A stretch of DNA of 13,386 nucleotides, taken from NCBI GenBank assembly GCA_002478505.1, contig DLOP01000117.1:5423-18808 (forward strand), read 5' to 3'. A program made the translations under genes and the position numbers. Numbering within the stretch: the first letter of the stretch is position 1; every line of letters begins with the position of its first letter. The notes under the pieces are model-generated. The model had not been told where the DNA came from. It made no database searches and saw nothing but the letters and a program-made list of their open reading frames with translations. This DNA comes from Lachnospiraceae bacterium UBA7481 (GTDB lineage: Bacteria > Bacillota > Clostridia > Lachnospirales > Lachnospiraceae). Below are positions 1 to 7,760 of this stretch, in pieces.

Positions 1-953
1 AGATTGCGGAAGAACTTCATAAGAGAAATCAATTATTGATCGTAGATGCTGCCCATGGAGCCCATTTCGGCATGGCGGATTATCTACCGGAAAATGCAGT
101 AGATGCGGGAGCGGATATTGTTATTCACAGCCTTCATAAGACATTGCCGTCACCGACGCAGACGGCGCTGCTGCATGTCAATGGCGGCAGGGTAAGGATC
201 AGACAGATAGAACGGTATTTTTCCATTTTTCAGACGACGTCGCCCTCTTATGTTTTAATGGCAGGTATCGACGAATGTATCTGTATGCTTCAAAAATCAA
301 AAGAGAGATTTTTTATAGACTTTTATGAGATGCGGAAAAAGCTGCATGCTTCATTGGAGAGATTGAAGCACATTCGTATTGTTGATGCATTTGCTCCACT
401 GGCTTTGCCTTCCGGCAAACCGGGCGGTTACGCCCCTGAGATGGGTAAGCTGTTGTTGATCCCTGAGCAGGAGTATATGACAGCAAGAGAATTACATGAT
501 GCTTTAAGAGTGCAGTACCATCTTCAGTCGGAGATGGTTACAACCGCGTATGTGCTGCTGATCCTTACGATCATGGATACGGAGGAGGGATACCGCAGAC
601 TTTCGGACGCATTGCACGAGATTGATAATAATATGGAAAAAATAGACAATACTAAAAAGTGTCTTAGGAAAAGAAGCAAAAGCGAACTGCCGGAGGCGGT
701 TTATACGATCGCTGAGGCGGATACAATGGAAGGAGAATGGATATCATCTGAGGATGCCATAGGAAGGATCAGTCAGGGGATTGTGGCGGTCTATCCACCC
801 GGACGGCCGCTGCTTGTGCCGGGAGAGAGAATTACAGAGCAGTTGATCGAAGAATTAAAAGACTGCAGAAGAAGCGGATGTGAAATACATGGCATTGCTT
901 TATGGGGAGGAGAGCCGGATTTGTTCCGTTTATTATGTATATGTGATAGATGA
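1..953 (+). CDS. Orn/Lys/Arg decarboxylase family protein (YaaO type), 5' truncated
   Basis: This is the C-terminal part of a PLP-dependent fold-type I decarboxylase of the Orn/Lys/Arg family. The reading frame is open from base 3, so the gene starts outside the window; the first in-frame TTG at 36 is internal. Visible marks are the DAAHGAHFG segment, whose Asp should contact the pyridine nitrogen, and the HSLHKTLPSPTQTALLHV segment, whose Lys at 138-140 should form the Schiff base with PLP. A C-terminal domain with the AIGRIS and YPPGRPLLVPGE motifs follows, as is typical of the family. The family decarboxylates lysine, ornithine or arginine to polyamines or their precursors; the substrate cannot be read from this fragment. 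In Bacillus the equivalent gene (yaaO) also lies at the head of this gene block, which supports orthology. Pyruvate kinase follows after about 100 bases. Confidence 0.9.
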   Translation, partial: IAEELHKRNQLLIVDAAHGAHFGMADYLPENAVDAGADIVIHSLHKTLPSPTQTALLHVNGGRVRIRQIERYFSIFQTTSPSYVLMAGIDECICMLQKSKERFFIDFYEMRKKLHASLERLKHIRIVDAFAPLALPSGKPGGYAPEMGKLLLIPEQEYMTARELHDALRVQYHLQSEMVTTAYVLLILTIMDTEEGYRRLSDALHEIDNNMEKIDNTKKCLRKRSKSELPEAVYTIAEADTMEGEWISSEDAIGRISQGIVAVYPPGRPLLVPGERITEQLIEELKDCRRSGCEIHGIALWGGEPDLFRLLCICDR

Positions 954-1050
954 TAACTCAGAATTTTGAGGAACAAATGGGAGATATGATTTCACTGATG
1001 AAAAGTAGGAAACAATGGGAAACAGAGAAATCAGAAAGGATGATATAACC

Positions 1051-2475
1051 ATGAAAGAAATTAGAAAAACAAAAATTGTATGTACAATAGGACCAGCCTG
1101 TGAGAAAGAGGATATGCTGGAGAAGATGATGCTGGCTGGTATGGATGTTGCAAGATTTAATTTTTCACATGGAACGCAGGAGGATCAGAAGGAACGGTTA
1201 GGCCGCGTGCGTAAGGTTGCCGAAAAACTGGCGCTTCCCGTGGCTATGTTAATGGACACCAAGGGACCGGAGATCAGGCTGAGAGATTTTATGAACGGCA
1301 AAGAGATCCTGCAAAGAGGTCAGATTTTTACCCTGACCACAGAGGAAATGATGGGAACCGCGGAACGCGCCGCGATTACCTATAAGAATCTGAAAAATGA
1401 TGTATCCGTAGGAACGCATATCCTGATCGATGACGGCAAAGTAGAGATGGTGGTGAAAGAGATCACGGATACCGATATTATATGTGAGGTGATCACAGGT
1501 GGTAAAGTCAGCAACCATAAGGGCGTGAATGTGCCGGGCGTAGAACTTTCCATGCCGTATATCAATGAGGTGGATGATTCTGATATCCGGTTTGCGACGC
1601 AGCAGAAATATGATTTTATCGCAGCTTCCTTTGTCAGGTGTAAAGAGGATGTGCTGGCGGTCCGTAAGATTCTGGATGAGTATGAAAGCGAGATAAAGAT
1701 TATCTCCAAGATAGAGAACATGCAGGGCATCAAGAATCTGGATGAAATATTAGAAGTATCGGACGGCGTTATGGTAGCAAGGGGAGATATGGGTGTTGAG
1801 GTATCTATGGAGGAGATCCCTATCCTGCAGAAAGAGATGATCAAAAAGGCGGTTGCGCAGGGAAAGCATGTCATCACGGCAACGCAGATGTTAGAATCCA
1901 TGGTAAGTAATCCCCGACCCACCCGGGCGGAGACGACGGACGTAGCAAATGCAATTTTTGACGGTACGACAGCGATCATGCTTTCCGGAGAAAGCGCAGC
2001 GGGAGAATATCCGGTAGAAGCGGTAGAGACGATGTCCCGTATCGCGCTTCGGACGGAGCAGAGCATCAACCATGCAGGGAGAATGCGCAGGTCAGAATAC
2101 GGTGTGCAACTGGGAATTACGGATGCGATTTCACATGCTACCTGTGAAACGGCGGTAGATGTGGGAGCTGCGGCGATCCTGACGGTTACGATGTCAGGAT
2201 TCACAGCGGGAAAGATTTCCCGGTATAAGCCGTCATGTCCAATCGTTGCATTTACGACGACACAGGAAGTATGCCGCCAGATGAATCTTTTGTATGGCGT
2301 GAAACCCTTCCTGATCGGGGAAGACAACTCGGAGGATCATCTGTTTGAAACGGCTTTGGAGGCTGCCAAAGAGGCAGGTTATGTGCAGGAGGGCGACAAA
2401 GTAGTGCTGACGGCGGGGCTTCCGCTTGGCATTGCCGGCAATACGAATATGATCCGGGTTGTAGAAATAGATTGA
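1051..2475 (+). CDS. pyk: Pyruvate kinase
   Basis: Pyruvate kinase makes pyruvate and ATP from phosphoenolpyruvate and ADP, the last step of glycolysis, in the cytosol. The 474-residue product has the usual bacterial length and lacks the extra C-terminal PEP-utiliser domain seen in Bacillus. Visible motifs are RFNFSHG (Arg35), DTKGPEIR (69-76), the active-site signature IISKIENMQGI with Lys220 and Glu222, ARGDMGVEV with metal-binding Asp246, and the TATQMLESM / PTRAETTDVANA segment. Glu74 in TKGPE is the residue associated with potassium-dependent pyruvate kinases. I chose the ATG at 1051 because the product then begins MKEIRKTKIVCTIGPA as in the family, and GAAAGGATG lies upstream. An in-frame ATG at 1015 with AGGAAA before it would add 12 residues and is not excluded. 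Its place between the decarboxylase and the kinase-like gene departs from the Bacillus order. Confidence 0.97.
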   Translation: MKEIRKTKIVCTIGPACEKEDMLEKMMLAGMDVARFNFSHGTQEDQKERLGRVRKVAEKLALPVAMLMDTKGPEIRLRDFMNGKEILQRGQIFTLTTEEMMGTAERAAITYKNLKNDVSVGTHILIDDGKVEMVVKEITDTDIICEVITGGKVSNHKGVNVPGVELSMPYINEVDDSDIRFATQQKYDFIAASFVRCKEDVLAVRKILDEYESEIKIISKIENMQGIKNLDEILEVSDGVMVARGDMGVEVSMEEIPILQKEMIKKAVAQGKHVITATQMLESMVSNPRPTRAETTDVANAIFDGTTAIMLSGESAAGEYPVEAVETMSRIALRTEQSINHAGRMRRSEYGVQLGITDAISHATCETAVDVGAAAILTVTMSGFTAGKISRYKPSCPIVAFTTTQEVCRQMNLLYGVKPFLIGEDNSEDHLFETALEAAKEAGYVQEGDKVVLTAGLPLGIAGNTNMIRVVEID

Positions 2476-2511
2476 AAATCAGAGTAAAAAACAAAAGAAA
2501 CAGGTAGGATC

Positions 2512-3111
2512 ATGGGGAAATTATTCTATATTATGGGGAAAAGCGCCAGCGGAAAAGATACTTTGTATAGAATCTTAGCCGGAGATCAGATTCTTGGTTT
2601 AAGGCTGGTTGTTCCTTATACCACGCGCCCGATCCGGCAGGGAGAGCGCGAGGGGGAGGCGTATCATTTTGTAGATAAAAGCAGGCTTGATGAGATGACT
2701 GCGCAGGGCAGGGTGATCGAGGCCCGCTGTTATCATACTGTCCATGGCGACTGGTATTATTTTACTGCGGATGATGGACAGATCGATCTTTCCGGGAATG
2801 ATTATCTGATGATAGGTACGCTGGAATCCTATGAAAAGACAAGGGAATATCTGGGAAAAGAGAAGGTTGTACCTGTTTATGTTGAAGTAGAGGATGGGGA
2901 ACGCCTGCAGCGCGCATTGAATAGGGAACGTATCCAAAAAGAACCGAAATATCACGAGATGTGCCGGAGATTCCTTGCAGACGCCGGGGATTTCAGCGAT
3001 GAGCAATTAGAACGACTGGAGATCAGCAGAAGATTTTGTAATGATACGATGGAAAAATGTCTTGCGGAAATCCGTGGGTTTATCCTGTCGGAAAAAGCCT
3101 CTGATATTTGA
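2512..3111 (+). CDS. Guanylate-kinase-like P-loop nucleotide kinase
   Basis: The 199-residue protein has a P-loop GKSASGKD at residues 9-16, followed by a clear guanylate-kinase substrate signature, YTTRPIRQGEREGEAYHFV, which in true guanylate kinases holds the GMP base and phosphate. The predicted reaction is ATP-dependent phosphorylation of a nucleoside monophosphate, probably GMP. The C-terminal half, including the region that should form the lid, differs from canonical Gmk: it has an ERLQRALNRERIQKEPKYHE segment and ends with SRRFCNDTMEKCLAEI. It is therefore better called guanylate-kinase-like than Gmk. It sits 36 bases after pyk and 15 bases before the yaaR-like gene, in the slot where Bacillus has thymidylate kinase (tmk). 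The ribosome binding site is weak (GGTAGGA just before the ATG), which fits translation as part of an operon. Confidence 0.85.
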   Translation: MGKLFYIMGKSASGKDTLYRILAGDQILGLRLVVPYTTRPIRQGEREGEAYHFVDKSRLDEMTAQGRVIEARCYHTVHGDWYYFTADDGQIDLSGNDYLMIGTLESYEKTREYLGKEKVVPVYVEVEDGERLQRALNRERIQKEPKYHEMCRRFLADAGDFSDEQLERLEISRRFCNDTMEKCLAEIRGFILSEKASDI

Positions 3112-3126
3112 AAGAGATGATGGTAT

Positions 3127-3570
3127 ATGGATCAGTTAAAGATTAATCAATTATCACAGCCGGTGCATGTGGAACGTGCGCAGAAAGTACAGGAGGCGGA
3201 TGGCTCCTTTAAATTCATGCTTGCCAGTAATATTCAGGAGGGCGAGCTGCAGGAGAAGCTGACTGTACTGATGGAAGAGATCACGCAGCAGGGGGAAAAG
3301 ATCAGTAAGAAGAAAGATATCCGGGATATGAAAAAATACCGCGCTCTGATCAAGGAATTTATGAATGAGATCGTGAACCATTCACATGAATTTACCAGAG
3401 AGAATTTTCTGGACCGGCGGGGACGCCACAGAGTTTACGGCATCATCAGGCTGGTAGATGAGAATCTGGATGCATTGGCGCAGGCGTTGGTGAAGGATGA
3501 GAAAGATAATGTGGAAATTCTTTCTAAGATCGGCGAGATCAGAGGATTGATTCTGGATTTGTTTATGTAG
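3127..3570 (+). CDS. yaaR: YaaR family protein (DUF327)
   Basis: This 147-residue, highly charged, mostly helical protein matches the YaaR/DUF327 family in length, composition and position directly before holB. Features that support the call are the N-terminal stretch, the central KKKDIRDMKKYRALIKEFM segment, the FLDRRGRHRVYGIIRLVDENLD segment and the C-terminal IGEIRGLILDLFM. It has no signal peptide, membrane segment or recognisable catalytic motif. The molecular role of the family is not established; the steady link to holB and ricT suggests a housekeeping or sporulation-linked job, which is inference. The start ATG at 3127 follows an AAAGAGATGA stretch 15 bases after the previous stop, so it probably shares a transcript with the kinase-like gene. 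Confidence 0.88.
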   Translation: MDQLKINQLSQPVHVERAQKVQEADGSFKFMLASNIQEGELQEKLTVLMEEITQQGEKISKKKDIRDMKKYRALIKEFMNEIVNHSHEFTRENFLDRRGRHRVYGIIRLVDENLDALAQALVKDEKDNVEILSKIGEIRGLILDLFM

Positions 3571-3651
3571 GAAAATATGAGCCGGATGACCGGAATAGAC
3601 AATATTTTAACTTTAAATCTAGCGTAAAAATACAGAAGGGAGTGATCGGGT

Positions 3652-4644
3652 ATGGCATTGTTTTCAGAGATCATCGGACAGGAGCAGATCAAGGAGCAGT
3701 TAAAAGGAGCGATTTTGCAGGATAAAGTTTCTCATGCCTATCTGATTCACGGCGAAATGCGCTCCGGAAAAGAATTTGTTGCCAAAATATTTGCACAGGC
3801 ATTGCAGTGTGAGGAAAGACAGGAGGGAGAACCCTGTCAGGAGTGCCGATCCTGTAAACAGGCGGTGTCGGGCAATCATCCGGATATCATCGCCTTAAGC
3901 CACGATATGCCCAATACGATCGGCGTAGATGACGTGCGGGATAAAATCAATAATACGGTATTGATCAAACCATATAGCAGCCGCTATAAGATCTATATCA
4001 TAGAAAATGCGGAGAAAATGACGACGCAGGCACAGAACGCTCTGTTAAAGACGTTGGAGGAACCGCCCGCGTATGCGGTATTTCTTCTGCTGACCGCTTC
4101 CATGGAAGCGATGCTTCCCACAATCGTCAGCCGCTGCGTTGTATTACATATGAAGCCGGTGCAGGATGAGGAGATGCGCAGATACCTGATGCGCGAGCTG
4201 AAAGTGCCAGATTATCGGGCGGAGATCTGCGTTGCTTTTGCAAGGGGAAATGTTGGAAGGGCAAAAGCCCTTGCATCTAACGAGGATTTTGATAAAATAA
4301 GACAAGCGACATTATCCTTGATGAAAAATATCTTTGATATGGACACAGCAGAGGTCATGGAGGCGATCAATGATATCAAGAAGGATGGTCTGGATATTGG
4401 CGATTATCTTGATATTATGTCTGTATGGTATCGGGATGTGCTGCTTTTTAAAGCAACTCATGATATGAATCATCTGATCTTTCGGGATGAGATCCAGAGT
4501 ATCAAGAAGATTGCGCAGCACAGTGATTACGAAGGGATCGAGGAAGTGATCAATGCTTTGGAAAAGGCAAAGAGCAGGCTTGCCTCAAAAGTCAGTCTGG
4601 AATTAACGATAGAGCTTTTACTGTTGACGATTAAGGAAAATTAA
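3652..4644 (+). CDS. holB: DNA polymerase III subunit delta prime
   Basis: Delta prime is part of the clamp loader that opens and places the beta sliding clamp on DNA at the replication fork. The 330-residue product has the expected AAA+ layout: an N-terminal SEIIGQEQIKEQL helix, a degenerate Walker A (GEMRSGKE, 34-41, with Glu where Thr or Ser is usual), a four-cysteine zinc module (Cys53, 62, 65, 68), a degenerate Walker B (YIIENAEKM), the NALLKTLEEPP motif (129-139) and the SRC motif (160-162) that supplies the arginine finger. The degenerate ATP site fits delta prime, which usually does not hydrolyse ATP itself. A GGGAG site precedes the ATG. The 81-base gap after yaaR shows no promoter I would defend. 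The neighbouring ricT gene keeps the Bacillus order. Confidence 0.96.
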   Translation: MALFSEIIGQEQIKEQLKGAILQDKVSHAYLIHGEMRSGKEFVAKIFAQALQCEERQEGEPCQECRSCKQAVSGNHPDIIALSHDMPNTIGVDDVRDKINNTVLIKPYSSRYKIYIIENAEKMTTQAQNALLKTLEEPPAYAVFLLLTASMEAMLPTIVSRCVVLHMKPVQDEEMRRYLMRELKVPDYRAEICVAFARGNVGRAKALASNEDFDKIRQATLSLMKNIFDMDTAEVMEAINDIKKDGLDIGDYLDIMSVWYRDVLLFKATHDMNHLIFRDEIQSIKKIAQHSDYEGIEEVINALEKAKSRLASKVSLELTIELLLLTIKEN

Positions 4645-4712
4645 AACATCAGGGTTAAATTGTGCCTGCGACAGTATGAATCCGCAGGTTACGGAAAGGT
4701 ATGGTTATTACT

Positions 4713-5630
4713 ATGACAAAAATAGTCGGTGTGCGTTTTCGCACAGCTGGAAAGATCTATTTTTTTGCACCCGGCAATCTGGATATCGTAAGGGGCAATC
4801 ATGTGATCGTAGAGACGGCAAGAGGGATCGAATACGGCACTGTAGTAGGAGATGCAAGAGAGATAGAGGATGATAAAGTGGTACAGCCGCTGAAACCGGT
4901 GCTTAGGATAGCGACGCCAAAGGACGACGAACAGGCGGCGAAGAATAAGGAGAAGGAAAAGGACGCCTTTAAGATCTGTCTGGAAAAGATACAGGCGCAT
5001 GGCCTGGAAATGAAGCTGATCGATGCGGAATACACATTTGACAACAATAAAGTATTGTTTTATTTTACTGCAGATGGCAGGGTGGATTTCCGGGAGCTGG
5101 TAAAGGATCTGGCAAGCGTGTTCCGCACCAGGATTGAGTTGCGGCAGATCGGTGTCAGGGATGAAACGAAGATCAGAGGCGGTATTGGCAACTGCGGCAG
5201 ATCGTTATGCTGCCATTCTTATCTGTCGGAATTTATTCCGGTTTCTATCAAGATGGCAAAAGAGCAGGGACTTTCCCTGAACCCTACAAAGATCTCAGGC
5301 GTCTGCGGAAGGCTGATGTGCTGCTTAAAGCATGAGGAAGACACTTACGAGGAGTTAAATAAGAAGCTGCCGAATCCCGGCGATCATGTGACTACGCCGG
5401 AAGGTGATGAGGGCGAGGTACACAGCGTCAATGTACTGCGCCAGAGGGTAAAGGTCATTGTGGAAGAAAATGATGAAAAAGAAATCAAAGAATACGCTGT
5501 GGAGGAGTTGAAATTTAAACGCCGCCACAGAAGAGAGAAAGTAGATCTTTCTCCTGAGGAGCTGAAAGAACTCCAACGTTTGGAAAGAGAGGATTCCAAA
5601 GGAGGAAAATCAAAACTGGATGATAATTGA
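4713..5630 (+). CDS. ricT: PSP1-domain regulatory protein RicT (YaaT), stage 0 sporulation family
   Basis: In Bacillus subtilis, RicT (YaaT) forms the Ric complex with RicA and RicF. That complex carries iron-sulfur clusters and affects mRNA processing through RNase Y, as well as sporulation, competence and biofilm formation. This product starts with the typical IVGVRFRTAGKIYFF segment and carries the PSP1-domain signature with six conserved cysteines: Cys161 and Cys166-167 (NCGRSLCC), then Cys198 and Cys203-204 (CGRLMCC). The C-terminal tail is charged and probably disordered. I prefer the ATG at 4713 (305 residues) because GGAAAGG at 4693-4699 is only one base from the in-frame ATG at 4701; its 13-base spacing to 4713 is loose, so the start is not certain. 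The gene overlaps trmN6 by 11 bases, indicating translational coupling. The yabA gene that follows yaaT in Bacillus is absent here. Confidence 0.93.
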   Translation: MTKIVGVRFRTAGKIYFFAPGNLDIVRGNHVIVETARGIEYGTVVGDAREIEDDKVVQPLKPVLRIATPKDDEQAAKNKEKEKDAFKICLEKIQAHGLEMKLIDAEYTFDNNKVLFYFTADGRVDFRELVKDLASVFRTRIELRQIGVRDETKIRGGIGNCGRSLCCHSYLSEFIPVSIKMAKEQGLSLNPTKISGVCGRLMCCLKHEEDTYEELNKKLPNPGDHVTTPEGDEGEVHSVNVLRQRVKVIVEENDEKEIKEYAVEELKFKRRHRREKVDLSPEELKELQRLEREDSKGGKSKLDDN

Positions 5631-6357
5631 GTTAAAGGATGGAGAGCGTCTTGACGATCTGCAGCGTAACCATTATCGGATCATACAGCACCCTGAGAAA
5701 TTCTGTTTTGGAATGGATGCGGTGCTTTTATCCGGATTTGCCGGGGCTAAGAAGGGGGAGCATGTACTGGATCTGGGAACAGGAACAGGAATCCTTCCGA
5801 TCCTGCTTTCCGCAAAGACGGAAGCGGAGCATCTGACCGGATTGGAGATTCAGGAGGAAAGTGCGGATATGGCGCGCCGGAGTGTGTTATTAAATGATCT
5901 TCAGGACAGGATAGAGATCATTACGGGAGATATTAAGGAGGCAGGCAGTATATTCGCGCCTGCTTCTTTTGAAGTGGTTACCTGCAATCCGCCATACATG
6001 ATCGCGGAACATGGTCTGACCAATCCGAATCAATACAAGGCCATCGCGAGGCATGAGATCTGCTGTACTTTGGAGGACGTCATTGCGGCTTCCGCCAAAG
6101 TATTGAAGCCGGGAGGAAAGCTGTATATGGTGCACCGACCGTTTAGAATGGCGGAGATCATGCGGACTATGTCGGCTTTTAGTTTAGAGCCGAAACGTCT
6201 TAGGATGGTTTACCCTTATGTGGACCAGGAGCCGAATATGCTTCTGATGGAAGCTGTCCGCGGGGGAAAGTCCGGCATGACCGTGGAGAAACCATTGATC
6301 ATCAACGAGGCGCCGGGAGTCTATACCCGGGAGATTACGGAACTCTATGGCTTTTAA
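5620..6357 (+). CDS. tRNA1(Val) (adenine(37)-N6)-methyltransferase family protein (TrmN6/YabB)
   Basis: This is a 245-residue class I SAM-dependent methyltransferase. It shows motif I for SAM binding (VLDLGTGTGILPI, from residue 49) and the NPPY motif (123-126) typical of enzymes that methylate the exocyclic amine of adenine or a similar nitrogen. The start, with GERLDDLQ and then FCFGMDAVLLSGF, is characteristic of the YfiC/TrmN6 and YabB group, which in E. coli makes m6A37 in tRNA1(Val). Exact tRNA specificity here is inferred. A perfect AAAGGAGG site at 5598-5605 lies inside the end of ricT, 14 bases before the ATG, and the two reading frames overlap by 11 bases. In Bacillus, yabB is followed by yazA and then rsmI; here no yazA is seen and a 209-base gap holding a palindromic repeat follows. 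Confidence 0.9.
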   Translation: MIIELKDGERLDDLQRNHYRIIQHPEKFCFGMDAVLLSGFAGAKKGEHVLDLGTGTGILPILLSAKTEAEHLTGLEIQEESADMARRSVLLNDLQDRIEIITGDIKEAGSIFAPASFEVVTCNPPYMIAEHGLTNPNQYKAIARHEICCTLEDVIAASAKVLKPGGKLYMVHRPFRMAEIMRTMSAFSLEPKRLRMVYPYVDQEPNMLLMEAVRGGKSGMTVEKPLIINEAPGVYTREITELYGF

Positions 6358-6413
6358 CGAGAGAAGAAGATCAATTGTTTTGGCGATTATGCTTGTGATG
6401 GAGGTTGTTTGAA

Positions 6414-6518
6414 TGAGGTTTATATAACTCGAAGTTTGCGTGTCTGTGTTCCAAAAATGATTTCATTTATGATTTTTTTGGAACACAGACACGTAAACAA
6501 AGAGTTATGTAAACCGGA
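6414..6518 (-). repeat. 105-base palindromic repeat element, copy 1
   Basis: This is a long imperfect inverted repeat lying between trmN6 and rsmI. The arms 6417-6452 and 6480-6515 match at 31 of 36 positions and flank a 27-base AT-rich centre (6453-6479). The reverse complement of this stretch aligns without gaps to 11421-11525. The two copies share both ends, the 27-base centre exactly, eight base pairs of stem next to the centre, and a three-base unpaired patch at the same place. The stem block between them differs in sequence but stays paired. No T-run follows the 3' arm, so it is not a classical terminator. I see no clear target-site duplication. It could be a non-autonomous mobile element, a structured RNA or a binding site. 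Confidence 0.9.
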
Positions 6519-6566
6519 CAACAAACTGTTGCAACCAATTATAGTTTTTTATGGAAGGAGACCAAC

Positions 6567-7415
6567 ATGTCCGGAACATTATATCTGTGCGCGACCCCGA
6601 TCGGCAATCTTAAAGATATTACTGCGAGGGTTCTTGAGACGCTGGAGCAGGCGGATCTGATTGCGGCGGAGGATACGAGGAACAGCATCCATCTTTTGAC
6701 GCATTTTGGCATCAAAACACCGATGACCAGTTATCATGAATATAATAAGACAGAAAAGGCATATCAGCTGATCAGCCGTTTAAAAGAAGGGAAAGATATT
6801 GCGTTGATCACAGACGCGGGGACTCCGGCAATCTCGGATCCCGGTGAGGTGCTTGTGAGGATGTGTCAGGAGGAAGGGATCACAGTCACTTCCCTGCCCG
6901 GTCCGGCAGCATGTATCACGGCATTGACACTTTCCGGACTTTCCACCAGACGGTTCTGCTTTGAGGGGTTTCTTCCATCGGATAAGAAGGAAAAAAAGGA
7001 AGTTCTGGCTGAAATGGCGTCGGAAACCCGCACCATGATCCTTTATGAAGCGCCCCATCATTTAAAGAGAACGCTGCAGGAATTATATGATATTCTGGGA
7101 GACCGGAAATTAACTATCTGCAGGGAGCTGACCAAAAAATTTGAAACGGTGCTTCCCACGACGTTGGCGGATGCTCTGGCAATGTATAAAAATGAAGATC
7201 CCAGAGGAGAATATGTATTGGTGATCGCCGGAAAAGAGCGTGAACAGGTCCGGTTGGAAGAACAGCAGAAATGGAACAGCGTGAGTATCGGGGAACATGT
7301 GGCGCTCTATGAGGAGAAGGGACTGTCCAGAAAGGATGCGATGAAGCGCGTGGCGGCAGACCGGGGAATGGGAAAAAGGGAAATTTATGAATATCTGCTG
7401 AAAAACTGTGATTAA
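6567..7415 (+). CDS. rsmI: 16S rRNA (cytidine(1402)-2'-O)-methyltransferase
   Basis: RsmI adds the 2'-O-methyl group to C1402 in the decoding centre of 16S rRNA, using SAM, and belongs to the tetrapyrrole-methylase (class III) fold. The 282-residue product has the full set of family marks: LYLCATPIGNLKDIT at the N-terminus, AAEDTRNS, the TDAGTPAISDPG loop (82-93), the SLPGPAA segment (109-115), FEGFLP and ILYEAPHH, then a C-terminal region with the GLSRKDAMKRVA helix seen in full-length RsmI proteins. The ATG at 6567 has GGAAGGAG 5-6 bases upstream. It closes the conserved block that begins with yaaO in Bacillus. A longer open frame starting at 6409 runs through the palindrome in another register and is not a gene. 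Confidence 0.97.
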   Translation: MSGTLYLCATPIGNLKDITARVLETLEQADLIAAEDTRNSIHLLTHFGIKTPMTSYHEYNKTEKAYQLISRLKEGKDIALITDAGTPAISDPGEVLVRMCQEEGITVTSLPGPAACITALTLSGLSTRRFCFEGFLPSDKKEKKEVLAEMASETRTMILYEAPHHLKRTLQELYDILGDRKLTICRELTKKFETVLPTTLADALAMYKNEDPRGEYVLVIAGKEREQVRLEEQQKWNSVSIGEHVALYEEKGLSRKDAMKRVAADRGMGKREIYEYLLKNCD

Positions 7416-7418
7416 TAG

Positions 7419-7447
7419 TTGACAAACAGTGTATGACTTAATATACT
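7419..7447 (+). promoter_or_regulatory. Sigma-A type promoter of acpP
   Basis: A perfect -35 box TTGACA (7419-7424) and a -10 box TATACT (7442-7447) are separated by exactly 17 bases. The -35 box begins three bases after the rsmI stop codon. Transcription should start near 7454, giving a leader of about 34 bases before the acpP ATG. The acyl carrier protein gene is therefore probably transcribed independently of the upstream block. Confidence 0.8.
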
Positions 7448-7487
7448 TTATTTGTCTTATAATATAGTAACAAAGGAGATAATAATT

Positions 7488-7727
7488 ATGCTGGAAAAAA
7501 TTGCAGAAATGATCGCAGAGCAGCTTCATGTATCACCGAGCGTAGTCATTACAGAGGAAACTTCCTTCAAGCAGGATCTGAGAGCGGATTCCTTTGAACT
7601 GATGGAGCTGGTCATGGCTTTGGAGGAAGAATATGGTATTAAGATAGAGGATGAGGAACTGGAGAATTTTGAAACAGTCGGCGATGTATTGAACTACATC
7701 AAAAGTCAGGGAATCGATGAGGATTAA
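7488..7727 (+). CDS. acpP: Acyl carrier protein
   Basis: Acyl carrier protein holds the growing fatty-acyl chain, or another acyl group, on a phosphopantetheine arm. The 79-residue acidic product has the expected length and four-helix pattern. Ser35 lies in the ADSFELMEL motif (family form DSL-x-x-x-EL) and is the predicted phosphopantetheine site, followed by VMALEEEYGI and a C-terminal helix ending VLNYIKSQG. The ATG at 7488 is seven bases after AAAGGAGAT. The gene stands alone, with its own promoter and a terminator, and no fatty acid synthesis genes are next to it. It may be a second, specialised carrier rather than the main fab-operon ACP; this is inference. DltC is less likely because the motif surroundings match ordinary ACPs better. 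Confidence 0.92.
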   Translation: MLEKIAEMIAEQLHVSPSVVITEETSFKQDLRADSFELMELVMALEEEYGIKIEDEELENFETVGDVLNYIKSQGIDED

Positions 7728-7760
7728 TGAGATATTCCCAACTGTATAAAAGCATGCAGG

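Noticed and set aside
1380..2327. Long open reading frame on the - strand opposite pyk
   Set aside because: It is a mirror of the strongly conserved pyruvate kinase coding sequence; the Ser- and Ile-rich translation has no family features.
4676..4873. 65-codon open reading frame over the start of ricT
   Set aside because: It is out of frame with ricT, has a cysteine- and arginine-rich composition unlike a protein family, and has no ribosome binding site of its own.
6414..6518. Palindrome as a rho-independent terminator for trmN6
   Set aside because: The stem is long with a 27-base AT-rich centre, and no T-run follows the 3' arm on either strand. A terminating effect cannot be excluded, but the form is wrong.
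6409..6660. Open reading frame of 83 codons running through palindrome copy 1 into rsmI
   Set aside because: It lacks a supported ribosome binding site, overlaps rsmI in another frame, and much of its sequence is the palindrome itself.
7458..7463. Perfect TATAAT before acpP as the -10 box
   Set aside because: It lies 33 bases from the TTGACA box and has no acceptable -35 of its own; TATACT at 7442-7447 has the ideal 17-base spacing.
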